From: G963674665 sp963674665
GTDB taxonomy: Bacteria; Desulfobacterota; Desulfovibrionia; Desulfovibrionales; Desulfovibrionaceae
Direction of reading: 5' to 3'
DNA length: 64,000 nucleotides
NCBI GenBank assembly: GCA_963674665.2
Contig: CAXXPL010000003.1
Location: 124,001-188,000 of the forward strand
Shown here: positions 8,939 to 17,577 of the stretch, piece by piece
Numbering within the stretch: the first letter of the stretch is position 1
How the letters are laid out: the number at the start of each line of letters is the position of its first letter
The notes under the pieces: model-generated
What the model saw: only the letters and a program-made list of their open reading frames with translations
Database searches by the model: none
What the model was told of the DNA's origin: nothing
Position numbers and translations under genes: made by a program

Positions 8939-9925
8939 TTAATACTTGCGGTTGGGCAGTTCCTTTTCGGCCACTTCCTGCGGGAAGACGCCTTCCTTGG
9001 TCACGATGCGCTTGGGAAGCTCCTTGCCGGCCATGAGGTCCTCGACGGCGTCGTAAAGCTGGGGTCCAAGCAGGGGGCTGCATTCCACGGTGCAGTTCAG
9101 CTTGCCCTCGATCATGGCCTCGAAGGCGCCGCGAACCGCGTCCACGGAGATGATGATAATGTCCTTGCCGGGCTTCAGGCCGAATTCCTCGATGGCCTGA
9201 ATGGCGCCGATGGCCATGTCGTCATTGTGGGCGTACAGCACGTCGATCTTGTCACCCTCGGCCTTGAGAAAGGCCTCCATGACTTCCTTGCCCTTGGAGC
9301 GTGTGAAATCGCCGCTCTGGGACTTGATGGTCTTGAACTGGGGGTGATCCTTCATTACCTCTTCGTAGCCGTTCTTGCGGTCGATGGCGGGGGCCGAACC
9401 GACCGTGCCCTGAAGCTCCACCACATTGACCACGTCCGAGGACTTGTCCGAACGCTTCACCTTGCCGTAGTTCTCGGCCAGCCACTTGGCTGCGCGGCGG
9501 CCTTCCTCGACGAAGTCCGAGCCCATGAAGGTGACCCACAGGGTGTCGTCCTCGGTGTCCACGGCGCGGTCGGTCAGGATAACCGGGATGCCGGCGCGCT
9601 TGGCTTCCTTAAGCACGGGAGTCCAGCCGGTCTCAACAACGGGCGAGAAGGAGATGACGTCGACGCCCTGGGCGATGAAATTCCGGATGGCCTTGATCTG
9701 GTTTTCCTGTTTCTGCTGCGCATCCGAGAATTTCAGTTCGATGTTGGGGCGCTTCTTGGCCTCGGATACTATGGATTCGGTATTGGCCACGCGCCAGGCG
9801 CTCTCCGCGCCGATCTGGGAAAAGCCCACCACGATCTTGTCCTTTGCCATGGCCGGAGCGACAAACAGAAGCCCCGCCAGCGCGAGCACACAAACAACAG
9901 CAGCTTTCTGAACCATCTTACGCAT
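8939..9925 (-). CDS. ytfQ: Periplasmic sugar-binding protein, YtfQ-like
   Basis: 328 residues with a lipid-free signal peptide (VQKAAVVCVLALAGLLFVAPAMA) and a periplasmic binding protein type I fold. The motifs VGFSQIGAESAWRVAN, QKQENQIKAIRNFIAQGVD, VVELQGTVGSAPAIDRKNG and SQSGDFTRSKGKEVMEAF follow E. coli YtfQ, the galactofuranose-binding protein, and its arabinose-binding relatives. ATG 9925 has GGGAGG just upstream. It is the first gene of the importer operon, downstream of a sigma-54 type promoter near 10066-10080. Given araBAD in the same block, L-arabinose (probably the furanose form) is the most likely ligand; galactofuranose is the alternative. Confidence 0.9.
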   Translation of the reverse strand: MRKMVQKAAVVCVLALAGLLFVAPAMAKDKIVVGFSQIGAESAWRVANTESIVSEAKKRPNIELKFSDAQQKQENQIKAIRNFIAQGVDVISFSPVVETGWTPVLKEAKRAGIPVILTDRAVDTEDDTLWVTFMGSDFVEEGRRAAKWLAENYGKVKRSDKSSDVVNVVELQGTVGSAPAIDRKNGYEEVMKDHPQFKTIKSQSGDFTRSKGKEVMEAFLKAEGDKIDVLYAHNDDMAIGAIQAIEEFGLKPGKDIIIISVDAVRGAFEAMIEGKLNCTVECSPLLGPQLYDAVEDLMAGKELPKRIVTKEGVFPQEVAEKELPNRKY

Positions 9926-10065
9926 ACCGCCTCCCTGTCTTGTTGAAGTGCAAAAAACTCGTCCTCCTGTCTTCCTCATGCGCCGCGGATATCCGCGGCA
10001 TCCTCATCCGGCGGCCGCGAGGAGCATGTTCCCTCCACATATGCGCCGGTCATTTGCCACAAAAT

Positions 10066-10080
10066 TGCAAACATCGTACC
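10066..10080 (-). promoter_or_regulatory. Candidate sigma-54 promoter of the ytfQ operon
   Basis: Reading the minus strand, GGTACGATGTTTGCA fits the sigma-54 -24/-12 pattern (GGCACG-N4-TTGCA) with one mismatch. The spacing is exactly 10 nt between the GG (10080-10079) and GC (10068-10067). It faces ytfQ, about 140 bp upstream of its start, and lies beside a sigma-54 response regulator gene. Confidence 0.6.
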
Positions 10081-10387
10081 TTATTTCACACATCTGTAAC
10101 ATTGAGCTCCCGCCAATCCCTCCGGGGCAAGGCACACCAGGGGAAAAAAAATATGTTTTCCGAATTTCAGTCATGCGATGGCACGTGCCTGCCCCCGGTT
10201 ATTATCCACGGACCGGCCCTTCCCATTGTCACTGCGCGCCATACCCTTTCCGCTTTGCAACATGAGACAAGGTTCTCGCCGAAAGCAATGCGCATCATGA
10301 TACACATATGTTATAAATTCAATCAGTTGAAGAGAGAGAATTTTAATCCCGAACAGCCTTGACCTGATCCAGGAAGTGTGTATTTTT

Positions 10388-10412
10388 TTCACACACACTG
10401 TGAATGTGTGAA
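10388..10412. promoter_or_regulatory. Dyad TTCACACA-N9-TGTGTGAA, candidate activator site
   Basis: A perfect 8-bp inverted repeat with a 9-nt spacer lies in the region between ytfQ and the divergent response regulator gene. A half-copy TTCACACA recurs at about 10085, beside the sigma-54 promoter. The geometry suits a dimeric Fis-type DNA-binding domain such as that of the adjacent regulator. Which protein binds is inferred. Confidence 0.4.
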
Positions 10413-10467
10413 CTTCATGCTACACACGCACCCCGAACCGCCTGGAAGGGCGCACAAGGCATATGGC

Positions 10468-11805
10468 ATGCGTACAGAAGTTCTTATCGTTGACGATAAC
10501 GCGAAGCTGGGAACCAGCCTGGCCCGCAACTTCGACCAAATCGGGTACGTCACCCATGTGGCGGTCAATTCGACCGAAGCCTTTGGAATTCTTTCCCAAA
10601 ATAATGTCAAAGCGGTTCTGCTGGACATAGTCCTGGGCGACGAGGACGGCCTGGCCGTGCTGGAGCGCATCATCGCCCAGCACCCGGGTACACCGGTGAT
10701 CATGATCACCGGCTACGGCTCCATCGAGTCCGCCGTGACCTCGGTAAAGCTCGGGGCCTTCGACTACGTGCAAAAACCCCTGGACTTCAACAAACTGCTT
10801 AAAATCATCGAGAACGCCATCAAGTTGGGGGAATTGGAGGAGGAAAACTCCTCACTCAGGGGGCGGATCATGGAGCTCTCCGGCAACATCGTGACCCGCA
10901 ACCAGCAGATGCTGGCGGTCTGCGAAAAGGCCAAGCGCCTGGCCGCAACCAACATCTCGGTGCTCATCCAGGGGGAGAACGGCACGGGCAAGGAGCTGCT
11001 GGCCAACCTCATCCACAACTGCTCGGCGCGAGCATCGCGCAAGATGACCACGGTGAACAGCGCCGCCTTTCCGGACAGTCTGCTGGACAACGAGCTATTC
11101 GGCCACGAAAAGGGCGCGTACACCGGCGCGAACGCCCGGTTCATAGGCATCTTCGAGCGCGCGGAGAAGACCACCCTGTATCTCGACGAGATCGGCGACA
11201 TGTCCATGCCCACCCAGGCCAAAATCCTCCGCGCCCTGCAGAACCAGGAGATCCGCCGCATAGGCGGCAACGAGACCATCAAGATCGACGTGCGGCTCAT
11301 CGCATCCACCAACCGCGACCTGGCCCGGCTCATCGAGGAGAAGCGCTTCCGCCAGGATCTCTACTACCGGCTCAACGCCGCCATCCTCGAACTCCCGCCC
11401 ATGAGGCAGAGGCGCGACGATATCCCCCTGCTGGTGGAGCACTTCCTGTCCGTGTTCTCATCGGAAAATTCCAAGCCCGTGGGCAGCGTATCCAACGAGG
11501 CCATGGCCCGATTCATGGAGTACGACTGGCCCGGCAACATCCGCGAGCTCAAGAACACCATCAACTACGCGGCCACCATGGCCCTGTCCGACGCCATCCA
11601 GTTGGAGGACCTGCCCGCCAGCCTGGTGGAGGGGGACGGCCGGGACAATGGGGAATCAATGCTCGAGGAGGCTGAAAAACGGCTCATCCTCAGAGCCCTG
11701 AAAGAAACCGGAAACAACAAGCGCAAGGCCGCGGAAGTTCTGAACATCAGCCGCAAGACCCTTTACAACAAGCTGAAGCGCTATGAGATTCCGCAAACTC
11801 CCTGA
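10468..11805 (+). CDS. Sigma-54-dependent response regulator (receiver / AAA+ / Fis HTH)
   Basis: 445 residues. The receiver has D9, D10, phospho-acceptor D53 (LLDIVLGDEDG), T81 and K103. The central AAA+ domain has Walker A GENGTGKE (about 169-176), the sigma-54 contact loop as GAYTGA (216-221, the Tyr variant of GAFTGA) and LYLDEIGDM. The C-terminus is a Fis-type helix-turn-helix (KRKAAEVLNISRKTLYNKLKRY). ATG 10468 is chosen because the receiver begins there; an upstream in-frame start adds residues unlike any domain. The gene overlaps the following kinase gene by 23 bp, so they are a coupled two-component pair. The divergent ytfQ operon has a sigma-54 type promoter, making it the obvious target. 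Confidence 0.92.
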   Translation: MRTEVLIVDDNAKLGTSLARNFDQIGYVTHVAVNSTEAFGILSQNNVKAVLLDIVLGDEDGLAVLERIIAQHPGTPVIMITGYGSIESAVTSVKLGAFDYVQKPLDFNKLLKIIENAIKLGELEEENSSLRGRIMELSGNIVTRNQQMLAVCEKAKRLAATNISVLIQGENGTGKELLANLIHNCSARASRKMTTVNSAAFPDSLLDNELFGHEKGAYTGANARFIGIFERAEKTTLYLDEIGDMSMPTQAKILRALQNQEIRRIGGNETIKIDVRLIASTNRDLARLIEEKRFRQDLYYRLNAAILELPPMRQRRDDIPLLVEHFLSVFSSENSKPVGSVSNEAMARFMEYDWPGNIRELKNTINYAATMALSDAIQLEDLPASLVEGDGRDNGESMLEEAEKRLILRALKETGNNKRKAAEVLNISRKTLYNKLKRYEIPQTP

Positions 11806-13654
11806 CAAGTCCAGAAACACCCCCCTGCTGCGGCTCGAGGACGTGGCCTGCGACGTGGGGCCTGCCCACGCCCTGCGCAAGGTGAACCTGGAGTTGGGGC
11901 GCGGCGAGTTTCACGCCGTCATCGGAGACCACGGCGCCGGCAAGACCACCCTGGCCAACATCGTGGCCGGAGTCACCCGCCCCAGCTCCGGGGTGATCAT
12001 CTTCAACGACCGCCCCTATGCGCAGCTGACCCTGTCCGAGGCCCGCAAACAGTGCATCGAGCTGGTCTGCCAGGAAACACACCTCATCGACTGCCTTACG
12101 GTGAAGGAAAACCTGCTGCTGCCCGAGCTCATCCGCTACACTCCCACCCTGTTCCGCCGCCGTGACTACCGCCGCGAGACGCGGGAGGTCCTGGAGTCCT
12201 TTGGTTTCGACTTCGACCCGGACGCCCTGGTGCAGGAGCTCCGCCCTTCGGAGCGATTGATCCTCTACATCCTGCGTAGCGCCTTCCGCACCCCCCTGCT
12301 GCTGATCCTGGACACTGTGCTGGAGCAGCTCTCCACCGAGGACGGCGGCAAGGTGCTGCAAGTTTTGGCGAATCTCAAGCAGAAAGGCACGTCCATCCTC
12401 TGCCTGGCCCACGGCATCGACGAAATCTTCTCCCTGGCCGACAAGGTGACCATCCTGCGTAACGGCTCCACCTTACTCACAGAGCACATCGAGGACGTGG
12501 ACAAGGTGAACCTCATCAAGCTCTGCTACTCGCAACTGGCCGACACGCCCGAGGGCGAGGACTACCAGGAATTCTACCAGCTGCTGCGCTACAACCAGGC
12601 CATCCTCCAGAAGCTCCCCATCAACCTCGTGGTCACTGACAACGATGACCGCATCAAGATGATCAATGACAACGGACGCGCATACTTCAACATGGAGGAG
12701 CGCGATTACCGTCAGCTGCGCCTGGACGACCTGTTCTCCTCAGAGGACGGCAAGGCCCTGTCAATGATCAGGAGCGCCTTTGAGGCCAGAAAGGAGAAGA
12801 CCTTCTACGCCGTGCCCCTGGCCATTGGCGACAAGAAGACCACCGCCACCATCCGGACCCTGCCCATCCGCGATGGCGCGTTCTTCATCGGCAACCTGCT
12901 CATTGTGGAGGACGTGTCCAAGCAGGAGGCCCTGCGTCAGCAGCTGACCATGTCCGAGAAACTGGCCTCTGTGGGTATCCTCTCCGCTGGTGTTGCCCAT
13001 GAGATCAACAACCCCCTGGGAATCATTTACAACCACCTGAACTATTTGAAATACAATCCAAACCGGCAGCAAATGGCCGAGACAATCAGCTTCATCGAGA
13101 AAGAACTCGAGGACATCAAGCAGATCGTAAGCAACCTGATCAGCTTCTCGGACCGCTCCCGCGTGGTTATCGAGGGCTTCGACCTCAGCGAGCTCATCCG
13201 CGCCATCATCTCCCTCATCAAGATCGACGCCAGACGACGGGACATCACCATCGAGTTCACCCCGGCGGAGCGCCCCATATGCATCGAGGCCAAAAAGAAC
13301 GAAATCAAGCAGGTGCTCCTGAACCTGTTCAAGAACAGCTTCGAGGCCTCGGAAGACGGGGGGCACATCCGCATCGCCACGGACACGGTCACAAAAGCCG
13401 AGGCCATCTGGGCCAGGATCCGCTTCCAGGACAATGGCTGCGGCATCCATGACGAGGACCCCAGCAACATCTTCCTGCCCTTCTACTCATCCAAGCTTGG
13501 CAAGGAGAACAATCTCGGGCTGGGACTCTCCGTGAGCTACGGTATCATCAGCAAGTACAACGGCGCCATCAAGGTGAAAAACCTGAAGCAAGGCGGCTGC
13601 GAATTCACCATCCTGCTCCCCCTGGCCCCGCCGGAGGCAAAGGAGAGTTGTTGA
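11783..13654 (+). CDS. Histidine kinase fused to a degenerate sugar-ABC ATPase domain (ABC-PAS-HisKA-HATPase)
   Basis: 623 residues without membrane segments. Residues ~15-255 are the N-terminal ATPase domain of a CUT2 sugar transporter (RbsA/YtfR type): Walker A GDHGAGKTT (48-56), Q-loop near 97, and the trailing EDVDKVNLIKLCYSQL segment. The signature motif is replaced by LRPSERL, and Walker B reads LLILDTV, with Thr178 where the catalytic Glu belongs. ATP may bind but hydrolysis is probably lost. A PAS domain (~275-380) follows, then HisKA with H406 in AGVAHEINNPLG, then HATPase with NLFKN (514-518), DNGCGI (550-555) and NLGLGLS. It pairs with the upstream sigma-54 regulator and sits beside a CUT2 importer. 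The inference is that it docks on the importer permeases, or senses transport state, through the pseudo-ATPase. Confidence 0.9.
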   Translation: MRFRKLPDKSRNTPLLRLEDVACDVGPAHALRKVNLELGRGEFHAVIGDHGAGKTTLANIVAGVTRPSSGVIIFNDRPYAQLTLSEARKQCIELVCQETHLIDCLTVKENLLLPELIRYTPTLFRRRDYRRETREVLESFGFDFDPDALVQELRPSERLILYILRSAFRTPLLLILDTVLEQLSTEDGGKVLQVLANLKQKGTSILCLAHGIDEIFSLADKVTILRNGSTLLTEHIEDVDKVNLIKLCYSQLADTPEGEDYQEFYQLLRYNQAILQKLPINLVVTDNDDRIKMINDNGRAYFNMEERDYRQLRLDDLFSSEDGKALSMIRSAFEARKEKTFYAVPLAIGDKKTTATIRTLPIRDGAFFIGNLLIVEDVSKQEALRQQLTMSEKLASVGILSAGVAHEINNPLGIIYNHLNYLKYNPNRQQMAETISFIEKELEDIKQIVSNLISFSDRSRVVIEGFDLSELIRAIISLIKIDARRRDITIEFTPAERPICIEAKKNEIKQVLLNLFKNSFEASEDGGHIRIATDTVTKAEAIWARIRFQDNGCGIHDEDPSNIFLPFYSSKLGKENNLGLGLSVSYGIISKYNGAIKVKNLKQGGCEFTILLPLAPPEAKESC

Positions 13655-13696
13655 AGAGAGGAAAGGAAAGAGGAATGACCTTGAAAGGATTCGCCG

Positions 13697-13727
13697 GGGG
13701 AGGGACATTTTGAAAAAGTCCCTCCCC
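13697..13727. terminator. Hairpin terminator between convergent genes
   Basis: A 10-bp stem GGGGAGGGAC/GTCCCTCCCC with an inner TTTT/AAAA extension, followed by the conserved flank of this repeat family (ccctggacccccacctcaaaa). It separates the kinase gene from the convergent phosphatase gene and probably works in both directions. Confidence 0.65.
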
Positions 13728-13778
13728 TGGACCCCCACCTCAAAAATTCTTATTAGCAACTCATTTTGTTAGCAAATA

Positions 13779-14441
13779 TCAGGCAAACAAGATCTGCACA
13801 TCGCCGATAGTGAGATCATCCAGGGTTTGCACCACCTTGCCCGCGTCCCGGAGTTCCTCGGCCTTATGCGTGGTGCACACGGCAACACATTTCATGCCCG
13901 CGCGTCTGGCAGCCTCGACGCCCACCCGCGCGTCCTCGATGACCAGGCAGTTCACCGGCTCCATACCCAGCTTTTGCGCGGCCAGCAGAAATGTCGCGGG
14001 GTCGGGCTTGCCCTTGAGAGAGGAGCCCGAAACAAGGGCCTGGAACCACTTGGTGATGTCCAGCTCAGTGACCACGGCGTCGATGTTCTCCCAAGGCGCG
14101 GACGAGGCCACGGCCTGGGGGAATCCCGCCTGGCTGAACCTCTCCAGCCAGTCCAACACGCCGGGGAGCGGCTCCAGCCTGCCTTGCACGTCCCGCCGGA
14201 ACAATTCCTCCTTGAGGTCGCCGATGCTCTCCACCTCCTGGTCCGTGGCCTCGCGCCCCATTATCAAGGAGAGAATCCCCCGGTTGTTCATGCCAAAGGT
14301 CTTTTCAAAAAACTCCCTGGTGCAGGAAAGGCCGTTCAGTTGCAGGGCCTTTTGCCAGGAAATGAAATGGGGCTCGCCGGAGTCGACGATGACGCCGTCC
14401 ATGTCCCAGAGGATTCCGATTTTCTTGTCACGATCGAACAT
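13779..14441 (-). CDS. HAD-family sugar phosphatase / beta-phosphoglucomutase-like
   Basis: 220 residues. The first HAD motif is WDMDGVIVDS (nucleophile and acid Asp), motif II is ASSAP, motif III the lysine in GSSLKGKPDP and motif IV VIEDARVGVEAA. This is the pattern of beta-phosphoglucomutases and sugar-phosphate phosphatases with a helical cap (residues ~20-90). ATG 14441 has GGGAG 6 nt upstream. Its place among pentose genes suggests clearing or converting a sugar phosphate, but the substrate cannot be read from the sequence. Confidence 0.8.
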   Translation of the reverse strand: MFDRDKKIGILWDMDGVIVDSGEPHFISWQKALQLNGLSCTREFFEKTFGMNNRGILSLIMGREATDQEVESIGDLKEELFRRDVQGRLEPLPGVLDWLERFSQAGFPQAVASSAPWENIDAVVTELDITKWFQALVSGSSLKGKPDPATFLLAAQKLGMEPVNCLVIEDARVGVEAARRAGMKCVAVCTTHKAEELRDAGKVVQTLDDLTIGDVQILFA

Positions 14442-14544
14442 CTTTGACTCCCAACTATGAAGTACTATTAACGTGTCCAATTATAAAAGTTTTTGGAAGG
14501 CGGAGCGCGGGGGGGAACACTCTTTCCCGACTCTTCCAATCTTT

Positions 14545-15597
14545 CTAGTAAACACAGCCATCCCTGAGTGTTGATTCACGCACTATCAATTCGGGCTCCA
14601 GGATTGTGGTGTTTCCGGCCACTGCCTCGTCATCCGGTTCCCTGTCGGCCAGTCGCAGCAGCTTGCGCACCGCCAACTCCCCGAGCATGGAGAAATCCTG
14701 GCGCACCGTTGTCAGCGGAGGGGTGAAGTAGGCGGACTCCGAGAGATCGTCGAACCCCACCACGCCCAGGCGCTCCGGCACGTTCACGCCATGCCGCCAG
14801 GCCTGGTGCAGCACTGCCAGGGCCATTTTGTCGTTGGCAGCGAACACCGCGTCCATATCCTTGTAGTCAAGCATGAGCTTCTCATACCCGTCCCTGCCGC
14901 TGGACGAGGACCAGTCCCCCTCGAACAGGGCGAACTCCGGCGCGGGCAGCCCGGCCTCAAGCAAGGCTTGTTTCCACCCCCTGCGCCGTTCCAGGGACTC
15001 CCACCACTCCAGGGGGCCGCTGATGTGCGCGATGCGGGTGTACCCCTGTTCAATGAGGTGCCGCGTGGCGATGTAGCCACCGGCGTAGTTGTCTATGGAA
15101 ATGGTCATGGGCGCGGCCAGCGGGTTTCCCTTGAGGAACACCACCGGGGGCGCGAGCTTCGGAAGCGCGCGCTGGATCGCGGTCCAGTTGCCCCCCACCT
15201 GGGGGGCGGCGCAAATGATACCCAGGACATCCTGCGCCATGAGGGACTGCAGAAAGGGTTGAATGTCCTCGTACTCGAAGGACGGGGTCTCCTTGAGGAT
15301 CAGGGTGCACCCCCGCTCCTGGGAAGCTCGGGCCACACCGTTGAGGGTGGTGGACACGCCCTTGTAGCGCAGGCCGGAGATGATCACGCCCAGGGTATTG
15401 TTGCGCCCCCTCATGCCTCTGGCCAGAGAGCTGGGCTGGTAGCCCATCTGCTCCATGATGGTGCGCACCTTCTCCCTGGTGCTGTCGGAAACGTCGCTTC
15501 GGTTGTTCAACACCCGCGAGACGGTCTGGGTGGAGACGCCGCAGGCCCGCGCCACGTCCTTGATGGTGGGTCTTTTTCTGTTGTGGGAGTTGAGCAT
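14545..15597 (-). CDS. LacI-family transcriptional regulator, probable arabinose repressor
   Basis: 350 residues. The N-terminal helix-turn-helix is PTIKDVARACGVSTQTVSRV, with the hinge YQPSSLARGMRG. The effector domain is of the periplasmic-binding type (NNTLGVIISGLRYKG, FDDLSESAYFTPPLTTV). It is divergent from araA. Two GTTAnCGnTAAC-like palindromes of the LacI-family kind lie in the shared intergenic region, one near each gene, so autoregulation and repression of araA are likely. The effector is presumably arabinose or an arabinose-pathway phosphate. It is not related to the GntR-type AraR of Bacillus. Confidence 0.88.
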   Translation of the reverse strand: MLNSHNRKRPTIKDVARACGVSTQTVSRVLNNRSDVSDSTREKVRTIMEQMGYQPSSLARGMRGRNNTLGVIISGLRYKGVSTTLNGVARASQERGCTLILKETPSFEYEDIQPFLQSLMAQDVLGIICAAPQVGGNWTAIQRALPKLAPPVVFLKGNPLAAPMTISIDNYAGGYIATRHLIEQGYTRIAHISGPLEWWESLERRRGWKQALLEAGLPAPEFALFEGDWSSSSGRDGYEKLMLDYKDMDAVFAANDKMALAVLHQAWRHGVNVPERLGVVGFDDLSESAYFTPPLTTVRQDFSMLGELAVRKLLRLADREPDDEAVAGNTTILEPELIVRESTLRDGCVY

Positions 15598-15795
15598 GAT
15601 CCTGGTCGCGTATCGAGTTGGCCGTTGCCCGGAATGCCCGGAAAATCACCAGTCAGGCGTTGCATTTCCATCACGGGGCGGTCTTCAGGCCGTGATTCTG
15701 CGCCCCCTCATAGTATCAGCCCATTCCCGAAGTCAATGCGGTCTTTCAGGAAAAGAGCTCATCCTGCCCGGTCGAATAAAACCGAATTCCCTGTA

Positions 15796-15809
15796 TGTTA
15801 CCGATAACA
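15796..15809. promoter_or_regulatory. LacI-type operator 1
   Basis: TGTTACCGATAACA is a 14-bp palindrome with one mismatch centred on the CpG expected for LacI-family sites. It lies about 200 bp upstream of the repressor gene. Confidence 0.6.
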
Positions 15810-15941
15810 CACTTTCCTTGGTAGTGAAAACACATATCCGTCGGTATTTCGAGGACAAGGCGTTTTCAGTATTTTCAAAATCATCTTTACATTGATTTAT
15901 TTGAATTTTTATTAATGCTTTCATTATTTATGCCCAGTGTA

Positions 15942-15998
15942 TTGACAAAACCGTGAGCATGGCGGTACCAGGAAAATGGAGTTCCGTTAACGATAACG
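15942..15998 (+). promoter_or_regulatory. Candidate araA promoter with LacI-type operator 2
   Basis: A consensus -35 box TTGACA (15942-15947) is followed at 17-18 nt by a weak -10 (GTACCA/TACCAG). Immediately downstream is the palindrome CGTTAACGATAACG at 15985-15998, the same pattern as operator 1. A repressor bound there would block initiation of araA (start 16064). The operator is clearer than the promoter. Confidence 0.5.
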
Positions 15999-16063
15999 AA
16001 AGGCCGCACTCCGTTGCTCAAGACGGGGGCACGCCGCAAACCACGCATAGTCGAGGGGTGCCA

Positions 16064-17554
16064 ATGTTTTCTTTCGATCATATGGAAATCTGGTTTGTCA
16101 CCGGCAGTCAACACCTGTACGGACCCGAGACCCTGGCCCAGGTGGCCGAGGATTCGCAACAGCTGGTGGACGCCCTGAACAAGGAGGCCGGCCTGCCCGT
16201 CAGGCTCGTGTTCAAACCCGTGGTCAAGACCGCGTCCGAGATCGCCGCCATCTGCCGCGAGGCCAACAGCGCCCCCGCCTGTGCGGGAGTGGTCTGCTGG
16301 ATGCACACCTTCTCTCCGGCAAAGATGTGGATAACCGGACTCAGGACGTTGGCAAAACCCTTCACGCACCTGCACACCCAGTTCAACCGCGAGATTCCCT
16401 GGGATGCCATCGACATGGACTTCATGAACCTGAACCAGTCCGCCCACGGCGACCGCGAGTTCGGGTTCATCTGCTCCCGCCTGCGTCTGAACCGCAAAGT
16501 CATTGTGGGGCACTGGGAAAACGAGGACGTGCGCCAGGAGCTCAATGTCTGGATGCGCGCAGCCGCGGCTCTGGCCGACGCCCAAGGCGCCAGGGTGGCC
16601 CGGTTCGGCGACAACATGCGCGACGTGGCGGTGACTGACGGCGACAAGGTGGAGGCGCAGATCCGCTTCGGCTACGAGGTCCACGGCTACGGCGTGGGTG
16701 ACCTGGCCGCCCTGGTGGCCGACGTCACCGAGGCGGACATCGACGCCCTCGCGGCCAGATACATGGACGAATACGAGGTGGACGCCGAACTGCGCAAGAC
16801 CGCGCAATACTCCCAACTGCGGGAGTCCGCACGCATCGAGATCGGCATGCGCCGGTTCCTGCGGGACGGCGGCTTCAAGGCCTTCACCACCACCTTCGAG
16901 GACCTGCACGGCCTGAACCAGCTCCCCGGCCTTGCCTGCCAGCGGCTCATGGCCGACGGTTACGGCTTCGGCGCCGAGGGTGACTGGAAAACCGCCATGC
17001 TGGTGCGCTCCATGAAGGTCATGGCCTTCGGCCTCTCCGGCGGCACCTCCTTCATGGAAGACTACACCTACCACCTGCCCCACGGGGGGCCGGACATGGT
17101 CCTGGGCGCGCACATGCTCGAGGTCTGCCCCTCGGTGGCCGAGGGAAAGGCTTCCCTGGAGCTGCACCCACTGTCCATCGGCGGCAAGGCCGACCCGGCG
17201 CGTCTGGTGTTCAACACCAGGACCGGCCCGGCCATCAACGCCACCATCGTGGACATGGGCAACCGTTTCCGCATGCTCACCAACACCGTGTTCGTGGTGG
17301 AGCCTCCGCACGATCTGCCCAATCTGCCCGTGGCCCGGGCCCTGTGGGTGCCCCGCCCCAACCTGAAGATCTCCGCCGCGGCCTGGATACTCGGAGGGGG
17401 CGCGCACCACACCGGTTTCAGCCAGGCCATCACCATCGAACACCTGCGCGACTTCGCGGAAATGCAGGACATGGAGCTGCTGGAAATCGACGAGACCACG
17501 GACATCCAGACCTTCAAGCGCGAGATACGCAACAATTTCGCTTATTACGGATAG
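16064..17554 (+). CDS. araA: L-arabinose isomerase
   Basis: 496 residues, the normal length for AraA. It converts L-arabinose to L-ribulose in the cytoplasm. The Mn-binding and catalytic blocks are present: FEDLHGLNQLPG, MEDYTYH, AHMLEVCPS and GGGAHHT. The N-terminal MEIWFVTGSQHLYGPETL is diagnostic. ATG 16064 follows GAGGGG at 5 nt; an upstream in-frame ATG at 15953 would run through the operator and was rejected. A terminator-like hairpin interrupted by a mobile palindromic element lies between it and araB. Confidence 0.96.
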   Translation: MFSFDHMEIWFVTGSQHLYGPETLAQVAEDSQQLVDALNKEAGLPVRLVFKPVVKTASEIAAICREANSAPACAGVVCWMHTFSPAKMWITGLRTLAKPFTHLHTQFNREIPWDAIDMDFMNLNQSAHGDREFGFICSRLRLNRKVIVGHWENEDVRQELNVWMRAAAALADAQGARVARFGDNMRDVAVTDGDKVEAQIRFGYEVHGYGVGDLAALVADVTEADIDALAARYMDEYEVDAELRKTAQYSQLRESARIEIGMRRFLRDGGFKAFTTTFEDLHGLNQLPGLACQRLMADGYGFGAEGDWKTAMLVRSMKVMAFGLSGGTSFMEDYTYHLPHGGPDMVLGAHMLEVCPSVAEGKASLELHPLSIGGKADPARLVFNTRTGPAINATIVDMGNRFRMLTNTVFVVEPPHDLPNLPVARALWVPRPNLKISAAAWILGGGAHHTGFSQAITIEHLRDFAEMQDMELLEIDETTDIQTFKREIRNNFAYYG

Positions 17555-17577
17555 AAAACGGCAAGGACGGGAGTTTT

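Noticed and set aside
5679..9946. Very long open frames on the strand opposite the sugar importer genes
   Set aside because: They arise from high-GC codon bias; translations are His/Gln/Gly/Arg-rich with no domains, while the other strand matches YtfQRT-YjfF throughout.
10175..10190. TGGCACGTGCCTGC as a plus-strand sigma-54 promoter for the response regulator gene
   Set aside because: The GG to GC spacing is 9 nt, one short of the strict 10-nt requirement, and TGGCACGTGCC is simply a palindrome.
15953..16063. An upstream ATG extension of araA
   Set aside because: The extra 37 residues show no similarity to AraA and would place the LacI operator inside the gene.
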